A DNA stretch of 64,000 nucleotides from Fratercula arctica (Eukaryota > Chordata > Aves > Charadriiformes > Alcidae): contig CANTUZ010000002.1 in assembly GCA_947846985.1 (NCBI GenBank), positions 150,345,889 to 150,409,888 of the forward strand, given 5' to 3'. Of the stretch, positions 37,689-48,390 are shown in pieces. The notes below the pieces were generated by a model, which worked only from the letters and a program-made list of their open reading frames with translations, was not told the origin of the DNA and searched no databases. How positions within the stretch are numbered: the first letter of the stretch is position 1; every line of letters starts with the position of its first letter. A program made the position numbers and the translations under genes.

Positions 37689-37980
37689 ATTCCAAGCAAT
37701 ACTGGATTTTGGACTAGTTATTGAAAAACACAGACACCATTTCTGAGAAGCATTCAGACAATTGTCCAAAAAGGCCATGCAATTAATTAGGTTAAAAATC
37801 TTGTCTATGGACAAAGAGGAAACACACCTTATATGTAAAGTCAAGAACTTAGTGTTTTTAAAATTGAAATCTTAATAGATTCATCCAACAATCACTATTG
37901 GCTCAATTTTTTTTTAAGTATTGCAGAAAAAGAAAGAAAGAATAATAAAAAATGAATATTTTATACAGAAAGGAAATGTC

Positions 37981-37997
37981 AATAATAATAATAATAA
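37981..37997. repeat. Short (AAT)n microsatellite
   Basis: Five AAT units and a partial one inside a broader A/T-rich stretch (37905-38060) with several A-rich runs. Unremarkable. Confidence 0.8.
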
Positions 37998-38189
37998 AAA
38001 ACATTTAAAATTGTTATTTTGAATAACAATTAAGCAAAAGATAAGCAAAAGTAAAACAAATAAGGCACAGCCACCTGCTCAGAAAAACAATTCCCACCAC
38101 AGCTAAACCAGGCGAAAGCAAAGCTCCAGGCAGGACAAGGCAGGCTCTGGCAGAGCCAGTCTGACAAGCCTTTCTCCTGAATCACAATA

Positions 38190-38352
38190 CTGTAGTACTG
38201 CCCTGGAGAGTTGCAAAGCTCCATCCTTGGAGGTCTTCAAGACCCAGCAAGGCCCTGAACAACCCAATCTGAATTCAGTGTTGACGCTGCTTTCAGCAGG
38301 TGGCTGGAGTAGAAACCCCCAAAGTCTCTTCCAGCCCACATGGTTCTGTGAG
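38190..38352 (+). mobile_element. CR1 LINE 3'-end fragment, diverged
   Basis: A plus-strand CR1 end: TGGAGAGTTGCAAAGCTCCA leads to CCTTGGAGGTCTTCAAGACC, then the AGCAAGGCCCTGAACAACC block. The 3' terminus is AAAGTCTCTTCCAGCCCACA and TGGTTCTGTGAGT. The terminal repeat is degraded, indicating an older subfamily. The start is uncertain by some tens of bases. Confidence 0.8.
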
Positions 38353-41300
38353 TCTTTACTGACACAAACTCATATAGACACAATTAAAATGTAAAAGTTT
38401 ATTCCCTATAATAAATGCTGGGAGGGGTCTGTTATGCCCAGGCAATAGATATTGGTGTTACTCATTCAATCTGGAGTATATTTCTGTACAACAGAGTTTC
38501 ACAAATACCCCTCCTAGCCCTGCTAGCCCCACAGACTTGAACCCTGTTGGTCACCAAGGCCTCACCTGGTGCTCTATGACTTTGTTCTCACTGACTTTGT
38601 CAACAACTTTCTTGTCATTGCACATCATATTTTGTCATTCACAAGATTCAGTTTCTCCTAAAAAATCACACAAGTTTCTGTGATTGATATCTCTTGCTGT
38701 AAATGATAGTTGAAGTAACTTCTGTTACATGGGATCGGATTAAGCTGAATTTTAACTCTGTGAACAAATCCTTCAGCAGAATTTCCTTCATCAGTGACTC
38801 CCATAATAAATGTCTGGACTCTGCACGGCATTAAGATCTGATGGTAATGAAGCCCAGTTCCCATTATGTATTTGCATATTTATTGTAGCAGTACTGGACG
38901 TGTGTGCTTTTCTAGTAGAGAGTTCTGCTGGTACACAAATCATACCCATAGTCACATCTATATGCAAACAACCATCTCAGGAATTTCATTTTCAGGTAAC
39001 AAACTACACATAAGCTGTATAAGTCCTAAAACATTGCAAGTAAACAGTCTTATGTTATGGAAAGTAAAAAAATCTGCATCCAACAGTAGTTAAATAGACT
39101 TCTTGTCTCCCTAATGACACAACAGAAACACTGACAGTCAAGGTGTTGTGTCTTCATTGTATTTGAGGTTGCTTCTGTCCAAATGCCAAACAGTAATGCT
39201 GGCACTTCAGGGAACTATCGCTTGGGTGGTGCACACTGATGTGTGTCACCCAAATGTGCCACCACTGTCTTTTTGCAGTGTTCCCATCAAACTTTCCTCA
39301 CAAGAACATCAAGTCATATAAAGAGGATTCTGTGGGACACCAGCAGCACCCTGGTTCCTGCTGCGCCTCTGCCTTTCCTGGAGTTTGGGGGTTGTGTTTG
39401 CAGTACTGTAATTTTCTCTTGTCCATACTTTAAGCCATGTTTGTAGTGCTCCTACAGCTTGAACAGCGTGAGCTGTGCATCACCTACTCACTCACTTCTG
39501 CTGTCACCAGCTCAGTCTGAATGGCAATGGCTCTACCCTTCTTTAATGTCAGATCCTGTTCAGGCAGTGTGTTCAAGCTGCAGTTCTCTGCAGCAAGGTT
39601 TAGATGTTCTTCTACAAGCAGGTCTCTCAGCATTTCACCTGCCATGTTTGCAAACTCACCTTGAGACCACCACTTGCCATGAAGCAGCAATGCACAAAGC
39701 AGCCGGTTCTTTAAAAGCAAAAGGGCTTGGAGCCTCTTCCCCCCATTCCAGCTTAGTGCATAAGCAGAACGGGTCTTTTTCTCTGTTGAAAGATTATTGT
39801 AAGTATCTGTTTTTCGAATGTTCAGGAATTCAAGGTTTTTACAGACTTTGGAGGAATGGTGCAGATGGATTTAAGATTTGCACTGATGTTCTTTTTGCTA
39901 AATGGTTGAGCACCTTGACAGAAGGTAAATACAGGTTTTACAGTGCTTATTGTAGATGCACAAAAGTACTGACATAACATGGCTACAGCAATTGCACGAC
40001 AGAAGGAGTCTGACACCAAGCCCACAGAGGGAGGGCAGCCAGGAGAAGAGGGTCTGTACTTCCCTCCCTGCCTAGGGGTGCCTGGTCAGTGCCTTCCCCA
40101 GCAGGGCAACACCAACTGCACCTTTCCAAGGGATGCTAAGTGTGTATCATCCACCACATATGCTAGGAACTGCTGGGCTATCTTCTCCTTGTAGATTATC
40201 TGATTTTATGTCCGATGGCAGCAATTAGAAAGCTACAGTGAAAGGTGAAATAACGTAGGCTTTGATCCTCCTGCAAGAGGAGACTTGGCTCTCTGCATGA
40301 AGCTGCATGAGCCTAGACAACATTTACTTCCACCCTTTTGATCTGAAGGATGCTGTGCTGCTCTTAGTGAAGACAGCTTTTCCTAATCACTGTGAAGGGC
40401 TCTCATTTGCTGTCCTTTCACATTCACAGTCTTCCTCCAGAAAGGAGGAAAGGAGGAAAATACCAGGAATGGAGGACCACAAAGGACTTACTGGGCTGCA
40501 ATATCTGTGGGAGGCATTTGACAGTCGGGGTTATGGAGCATCTTTTCATCTTGCTGCTTAGAGAATGAGGGAGAAGTGGAAAAGGGGGAAGCATTTCTAT
40601 GAATCCCCTTGAAAAATTCTATGGCAGGGTGCAGACATTGCTTACTCATTGCTTAGCAGAGAGATGACAAAGGTCAAGAAATGTGGAGGTAGGATTGTAG
40701 AATTTGAGAGCAAGTGTGGTTGACTGGACAAGACTGGCTGGGAAACAGGGAAATATAAATGCCCTGTTCAACCTCTGGCAATTCTTTTTGCTATCATTTC
40801 TATTTACATTCACTGCTGGATTGTTGTCAGTCCCTCAGTGAATTGCCATCGAGGAGTTGTATGACGTCACTCTGCATCAATATATGGTATTTTTAGTATG
40901 TTTGGATATAGTTCACTTTTTCAGCTATGCATCAAAAATCTAAGCCTGTTGGCCTTATCTAGAAATGACAGAGTTGGCTTTTTTGTTTTGTTTTTTAAAG
41001 ACAGCCATCTGTCTATCTCAAGCCTATTCAGAGTTCCCACAGGCAAAGTATTTTTAACTATTTCAATTATAGTTGTATCAACTGTTCTCTAATTATTGCC
41101 TTGTAGTTTTTCCCTGCTGCATCAACACCCCTTTTGTAGTCTCTTTTTAGAGAAATCATGATCTTGTTCCTGTCACCCAGAGGAAGAACTCTCCATGTAT
41201 TATTTGCTGAGGAGCAAAACTAAGTGTTTGTAAAGCTATGTTTTCAAGTGGTGCTTCTACCTACTGGTGTCTAAATATCCTGTCCAAGCAAAAGGCATAA

Positions 41301-44300
41301 GCACATTTCTTCCTCAGCAAACTTTCTCTTTCGTTATAAATCAGCAAAAAGCATATGTTTTGTATTCATAGTCCCTGTGAATCTATTTAATTCATTCTTG
41401 TTTTCTCTGAATATTTAAATTAAGAAACTGAAATGTAAATGAATTAAAGATAAGTCAGATAAGATGACCTGATGCTGATGGCCCTGATTCCATGTAATAA
41501 AGTATTCTCAATTAGGTAAGTAACCTGAGGATTTTACTTAGTGTTCTTCACTTTTTATGTCTATATTTCTTTATAGCCTGCACAGTGTTTTCCAGAAATG
41601 TTTAATAACTACATTTAATACCATATAATTGCACTCTGAAGTCACATGTGATTAAGTCTTCCATCTCTGCCTCAGCAAATACTACGTTTTCCTACCTAGA
41701 CCATATATATTTGAAGACTGAAAGTCATCTGACACAATCTAGCATCTAATTTCCATTCCTCTTTCACTCAAGGCAATGCATACACTATCTTATTCAAGAT
41801 AACACAGTTTTCAGGAAGGCTAATATCTCTTTCTCTAACTCTGAATAAAAATTGCATTGGGAATACTCTGTGGCAACATTTGTAATGAGAAGTGAATTTT
41901 TGGAGTAGAAATAATTTTAATTACATTTGCTTTTCTCCAGAGACTCGGATTGTCCTGTCTTTGAAATAATCTAATATATTTTGCACCATAGGGCTCTGAA
42001 TATATTTCGCTATGTTATTAAGACCGTTATTTAGTTGAATACTGCAGTAACTGTGAGCTGGATTGGCCCATTGCCTGCAGAAGCTAATAAGATACAGAAC
42101 CAGGCAAGTATTGCAAAGTTGCTTTCACAGACTTCTCTGTAAATCTCCCCCTTCAGGCTTATGGATTTACATGAATATGGGATTGGCAGAGCATGTGACA
42201 TCCTGCTGATAAAAGGAATGTAAGACTCAGAGAAACTCTGTGCTCCTGAATTCTCCAGCAAAAATCTGCATGAACTCCTAGGGAAAGAGAAGTTCACCTC
42301 CTTCTACGGTGAGTAGAAGACCGATTCTATAGAATAGGTGTTTGTAAAACCCAAGCATTCATTTACTGGAATAAATGAGTATAAAATATTACAGGAGGGC
42401 AAAGACACTGCATTTTGTCCATCTGGTTGGTCCTGAAATACTGCCAATGCATATTAGCAATTCCTAAGATAAGTAAGACTTGGACATCTGTCCTCTCAAT
42501 TGTCCACCTCAATAACAATGCCATGAGCATTGTGACCAGTTTTGTTAACCTTTCTAATATTGTTTCTCTCACTAATCATACCAGCAAGTATCTGCGTGGA
42601 TGTAGCCTACAGTAGTAATTAAACCTGTGAAGCTGCTTGGCATGCAACTAACCTCACTGGTACCCATCTCACAGCACCCATCTGGCATATGACTGTGGGG
42701 TTCATGCTAAGAGCATTGATAATTATAGGTTTGGGGACAAAGAACAACTGGAGTGTGTCCAGAAATAGAGAATGGAAGGTGCCTAGTGTGGCAAGCGCTT
42801 CTACTAGATCCCCTGGTGATACACTATAATCTTCTGTGGCTATTCTTTATATATACTTGTAGCATAGCAAAGGCTGACTTCCATCCATCAAGAAAAACTT
42901 TCTGCATTAAAATATGGGTAGCTTTCCAGGATACACAGGACACCTGCATAATTTTAGCAGGCTGAACACCCTGTTCATTCTCCATGTTCCAGTAAGAGAG
43001 GAGTTCAAATGCAGCATCTGAGCTTCTTGTTTTGTCACATCTGATGTTTCAGAGAACCAGGACCCACTACAGCTTTAGGGTGTATCCTTTGTCCTATGGA
43101 TTCTCAAAGTCCAAAGAAGAGAACATGAGGCTTAAACTTAATGGCTTTTCTACAGTCTAGCACTTCCACACAGGGAATGCTTCTCCTTAAAAAAACACAC
43201 TCTTGTCATTGCTGGTCTCTCTCATTCCCAAAAAACATGTGCCAATGATATCTATACATTTATGTGTGGTATCTATAGAAGTGGATGGAGATTGTGGTCT
43301 TTTTCAGGAAAGAGGCTTTTTCTGTCAATACACAGTTCTTCCATCTGGCTATGGTGCTTGACTGGGGAATCTTTAAGAAGTTGGACCCTCTCTAAAGAGT
43401 GCCTTGAGTTGTGAGATCAGTCACGTTCTGCGCTTAGGATGCGTATCGAATGTCTTTTGTACAGTGTCTTTAGAAGCCATAATTGTCAAATGGCTCTTGA
43501 ACGTAGTTACATGAAAAGAAAGGGTATTACAGGAACACAACTCAAGCTATTTCTGGAATGGCAGCCAATCCACCCACCCATTCCCCTTGCTACTGTCTGA
43601 ACCTCTGTACAATTGCAGAATTGTGGGATAAAGAAACAAATAATAATAAAGATGCACATGGGTCACTCAGTTCTGTTTCGTCCAGTTGGGGAAACTGTGG
43701 AACAACTGTTAATTTGTGAAGTTTCTAATCGACACCAGGCTATACCCTAAAGTATAAGGATGCATACCAGCATCTTAACACAAACTCCAAGTCTATATTA
43801 GATGAATGAAAAGTTCCACTATAATGGGCCATAGGAAAAATATAAGAATTCAAGGAACTCATCAATGTCACTGGAAGGAAAGTATTAAATAAAACTCTTA
43901 AATTATGCTAGGAAGTGGTTTACTACATTGTGTTACAGAAGGGACAGAAGAAAGAGCAATACCTCAAATTCCTCAGACCACCAGTGTGACCCCAAATCTG
44001 ATAGTTGTTTTAACATTGAAGAGGGGAACATGATATACCAATCAATCACCTAAGAATTTAATGACTCTAGAACCAACACTATGTTCCATTTGCAATTTAC
44101 ATTCTCTTAGGTTGTTCAACATCCAGAGTTTCATAAAAATATGAAATATTCTTCTTTCTCACTCATTCCATCTCAGAACTTGAATTATATTTATCAAGGA
44201 TAGCATTTTCCTTTCTCCTACTAGGAATGATCCTCATAAACAAATCTAAATATGATATATAGAATATCATGTATGTCATGTACATAAAATGTAAACATGA

Positions 44301-44436
44301 TGCAAACAAACAGGAACTCATCCTTCATAGTTTCTTGAGAATACCAAAATACCAAGCACCAAAGACTGATATCACAGGCTTCATTTTCCATCTTGAGGCA
44401 TAACAGCAGTTCCCCGAACTTACCAGGTTCCATTTT
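38353..44436. other. Intergenic AT-rich sequence
   Basis: About 6 kb with no recognised repeat or exon. An open frame of 172 codons (39459-39977, plus) is the longest outside the CpG island, but it lacks any family feature. A consensus CRE palindrome is at 40862-40869. Confidence 0.6.
40862..40869. promoter_or_regulatory. CRE palindrome TGACGTCA
   Basis: A full consensus CREB/ATF site, with an A/T-rich MEF2-like GGTATTTTTAG segment about 20 bases on. Full CREs are uncommon in CpG-depleted intergenic DNA. Function is unproven. Confidence 0.3.
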
Positions 44437-44605
44437 AAAATCATAGAATAGTTTGGGTTGGAAGGGACCCTTCAAGTCCATCTAGTCCAACCCCCCTGCA
44501 ATGAGCAGGGACATCTTCCGCTAGACCAGGTTGCTCAGAGCCCCGTCCAACCTGACCTTGAATGTTTCCAGGGATGAAGCATCTACCACCTCTCTGGGCA
44601 AATAA
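44437..44605 (-). mobile_element. CR1 LINE 3'-end fragment, minus strand
   Basis: Begins with AAAATCATAGAATAGTTTGG on the plus strand, then TTGGAAGGGACCCTTCAAGT, the TAGTCCAACCCCCCTGCAAT block, and GACCAGGTTGCTCAGAGCCC. It stops at CACCTCTCTGGGCAA. It belongs to the same 3' type as the copies at 24.9 and 51.4 kb. It abuts an older LINE on its right. Confidence 0.95.
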
Positions 44606-44639
44606 GTTCAAACTCTGCCTGAATTTAATTCCTGGGATG

Positions 44640-45560
44640 TCTGAAAGTCATCTTCTAAATTTCTAGGCTAATAAATGCTCATTATTGGTTTATAGCATTT
44701 GATTTTAGGCCAGCATTATTATTTCACCTAAACGGTTCTGCTCCCTTTTTAACAATTTCTCCTGAATATAAGGAGCTGTCAATCCCCTCCAAACCTTCAT
44801 TTGCCTAGGCTAAATAAACCATGATCTTTCAGTTTTTCCTCATAAAATGGATGCTCCATTTTCCAAAGCCTTCTGTGTTCTTATTCCAATTTGATTTTGT
44901 TTTCTTTGAACATAGGTGAGCAGAACAGAACACGATATTCCAAAGTATTTCAGTGTCTTGTGCAAAAAGTTTTTCTTGTGGTGACTCTCTGCTTTCTTGC
45001 TGTTGATAATATATCTCAACTTTGCGTCATCTGCAAATTTCACTAGCAAATAGTTTCATTCAGCCTCCTTGGCCACTACTATATTAAGCAGCATAGGTCC
45101 CGATACTGATCATTGAGGCAGTAACCACTGTGATTCTCACAACTCTTTTTAAAACATGATTTAGGACAAATTTCTCCTTAAACAGCTCTCTATCCACTTC
45201 CCATTAATCTCTAATATGTTCAACTTAAATAATTATTTCCTATAAAGTGTTGTAAGAAATGCTTAACTTAAATCTATCTAGATTATATCTGCTGCATGAC
45301 CTTTGTGTAGGAAATCACTGATTTTATTACAAAAAAAAGATATTAGATTAGTCTGTCATGAGCTCTCTTTGATAAAACCACGCTGCAGTTTAGTCTGCTT
45401 TCTGTTGCCTCTCTGCTCTTACTTATGCGTTCCTCCAAAATCTGTTCTAAAATTTTGCAGAGAGTCAAAGTCATGTCAAAAGGTCTAGTGTTGCTCAGAA
45501 TAACTTTTTCCTCCTTCTCTGAAGTTAGGTACCGCATTTACAGCCTTCTAGACAACATTT
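44640..45560 (-). mobile_element. Ancient CR1/L3-like LINE, RT region, minus strand
   Basis: Strongly decayed reverse transcriptase sequence read antisense. The minus strand has an ILSNTRPFDMTLTLCKILEQ-like segment at about 45440-45505 (the conserved RPV-type and K-ILE motifs before the palm). Near 45030 there is a LVKFADDAKLRY stretch that preserves the catalytic FADD box, followed by the thumb with YFGISCSVLL near 44935. The 3' portion carries the GGCTAAATAAACCATGATCT block typical of old amniote elements (about 44810). Many stops and frameshifts mean it is long dead. Limits are approximate. Confidence 0.7.
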
Positions 45561-47239
45561 ACAGTTTCACTAAGCCAATCCTACTGGACTTGCCATTTCA
45601 CGTTCCAGTTCTTTTGATGGTCTGGAATAGGAATTTCCTACTTCCTGGATTTTATTACATTAAATGGTCTACGTTTTGTTTCCATCATGGAAATTGGAAG
45701 CCCTAATGCTCTAACTTAATTACAGATTTGCATTTGCTCATATTGCAATTTAACGTGAAGAACTCAACCTATCCATAGTTATCTTTATAGCCATTGCTTC
45801 TCCAAGAGCTTCACACCTGCTCCAAATCACCACCACTTCTATTGATTCATTGACCATTTAGTAAATAAATCGCTATTCCACCCTATTCAGACCTTTACTG
45901 CTAGAAGTTTCCAAACAACTGATGTTGGGAAATTCAAGAATTATATGATCTCATACAATTCGCACTGTTATTTCACCTGTTATTTTGTAAAGAGTATAAT
46001 CCACATTGCTTTCAAAAGCTGCATTTTCATAAGTCCCTTTTACTATACTTACAGTGCTTCCTTTACCATAGTGATTTTCCCAAAGACATTCTGGTTTAAC
46101 AATAGCATTCCACCTTTATTTTTTTACAGTCAAAATTTCACTAATTTTACAGAACTCTCCTAGCCCTGCAGCTGCTACAAGCCTGGTTTAGACTGTTGTA
46201 CATAGTCTTTAATTTAATTTTGTAGCACACATGACAAAAGGAAATTGGGCACTAATTTCTTACTAAGTCCTCATTTTCTCTCGCTTTAACATAAGTGTTG
46301 GTTTTTGTTTGGCATAAAATGCAATCATCTAGGATTTTTGTGATAAAATACCATGTATTTTCTATTAGAATTTTGTTACAGGTTTTATAAACTCTATTCA
46401 TTATTCATTCTCACACAGTTTTTTTCCTATTTTGGGGTATATAACTTGCTCTAGTAACAAATGGTTTCAGTTGGAGGAATCATTTTAATTGATACTCATG
46501 TAGCTCTGAGCAAATCAAAGGATCAACTTTGGTTGTGGTTTTTGTGATATAGATACCAACCTAGTAAAAAATGGCCTGAACCATTCTCATATTTCATGCA
46601 CGTTGTCAGTAAATCCTTATGCAGGAAGGAAATTCAGCCATGTTCTCATCTAGCATGAACTTAGGTGCATAATGAAGATTTCAAAGGAAAACATTATTTC
46701 AAGCACCTAACAGTGACTTGATTTTCAGAAGGGCTTCACTCTCAGCAGCTTGCTGGAAGACCAGCGTGGGTGCAACAGGGAGGGTCTTTACCCATGAACT
46801 GTACCATCTCAAATCTTCATTTCAGGTGCTCAGTAATTTTCATTGGTGGCTTAAACTGTATTAAAGAATGTATTTAATAAAACCCCAAAGGCAGAAATGA
46901 TGATTCAGCCCCTCTCCGTGAGCAGTGACAGTGGATTTCAATTCATGACATACAGAAGCCACATATTTTATCTATCAATAATTCCCTGATCCCTCCACAT
47001 TTTGAACTCCCTCTGCTGTCCTAAACGTGCTTGTCATTGAATATTTCCATGTAAGAGTGGGAAACATGATTTCAGGTACTACTCAGCTTTCCCACAGCAA
47101 TTCATCCAGCCCCAAGTTTTTTCCCCTTTGCCATCCCTTTGCCTGCCTGAGTGCTGAACTGTGCATCATGTCCAGTCACCCAGCTGCAAAATGCCCTGCA
47201 CCCCCTGGCCTCTCAGCCGCATACCTGGCATGTCTCCCT
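45561..47239. other. Intergenic AT-rich sequence
   Basis: No feature recognised. The first few hundred bases may be more of the ancient LINE on the left, but I cannot align them by eye. Confidence 0.5.
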
Positions 47240-48390
47240 CAAGGAAGCTGGGAAGGACAATATTGACCGCTCCGATGACTGGAGTGTTGGAATTGAAGGA
47301 TACAGGCTCTTTAGGAAAGACAGGCAGGGGAGATGAGGAGGGGGTGTCACCCTGTGTGTCAATGACCAGCTGGAGTGCATGGAACTCCGCCTGGGGGTGG
47401 ATGAGGGGCCAACCGAGAGCATATGGGTCAGGATTAAAGGGAAGGCAGGGACAGGTGACATTACAGTGGGGGTCTGCTATAGGCCACCCAACCAGGAAGA
47501 GTGAGTGGATGAGGCCCTCTATAGACAGATCGGAGCAGCCTCATGTTCACAAGCCCTCGTCCTCATGGGGGACTTCAACCACTCCAATATTTGTTGGAGG
47601 GACAACATAGCAGGGCATAAGCAATCCAGGAGATTCCTGGAATGCGTTGATGATAACTTCCCAAGTGATAGAGGAGCCAGTGAGGAGAGGTGCCATACTG
47701 GACCTTGTTCTCACCAACAAGGAGGGGCTAGTGAGGAATGTGAAGGTCAAGGGCAGCCTTGACTGCAGTGACCATGAAATGGTGGAGTTCAAGATCCTTA
47801 GAGCAGCAAGGAGGGTGCACAGCAAGTTCACTACCCTGGACTTCAGGAGAACAGACTTTGGCCTCTTCAGGGATCTGCTTGGTAGAGTACCATGGGATAA
47901 AGCCCTGCAGGGAAGAAGGGCCCAAGAAAGTTGTTTCAATATTCAAGGATGCTCCAAGCTCAGGAGCAATGCATCCCAATGAAGAGGAAGTCCGGCAAAA
48001 ATGCCAGGAGGCCTGCATGGATGAACAAGGAGCTCCTGGAAAAACTCAAATACAAAAAGGAAGGCTACAGAGGGTGGAAGCAAGGACAGGTAGGCTGGGA
48101 GGAATACAGAGAAATTGTCCAAGAAGCCAGGGATCCTGTTAGGAAGCTAAAGCCCTGGTAGAATTTAATCTGGCCAGGGATGTCAAGGGCAACAAGAAGA
48201 GCTTCTACAGATATGTCAGTGATAAAAGGAAGACTGGGTAAAATGTGGGCCCTCTCTGGAAGGAAATGGGAGACTTGGTCATCCGTGATATGGAGAAGGC
48301 TGAGGTACTGAATGACTTTTTTGCCTCAGTGTTCACTGGCAAGTGCTCTAACCACACCGCCCAAGTCGCAGAAAGCAAAGGCAGGGACTA
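47240..48390 (+). mobile_element. CR1 LINE fragment, ORF2 endonuclease and linker (3'-truncated)
   Basis: Plus-strand CR1 carrying the apurinic-like endonuclease part of ORF2 instead of the usual 3' end. In order, with frame changes: DDWSVGIEGYRLFRKDRQGR (47275-47336), GVCYRPPNQEE (about 47471-47502), LMGDFNHSNICWRDN (47562-47607), DLVLTNKEGLVRNVKVKG, and DCSDHEMVEFKIL with the SDH motif (about 47761-47800). The post-endonuclease linker follows ([19 protein letters not shown] at 48019-48075) and then the [12 protein letters not shown] and [10 protein letters not shown] blocks to about 48345. Similarity stops near 48390, before the reverse transcriptase. In-frame stops and shifts make it inactive. 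Confidence 0.92.

Noticed and set aside
47161..48161. Open frames of 76-149 codons as host genes
   Set aside because: Plus-strand frames carry CR1 endonuclease motifs (YRPPN, GDFN, SDHE) broken by frameshifts, and minus-strand ones are their shadows.
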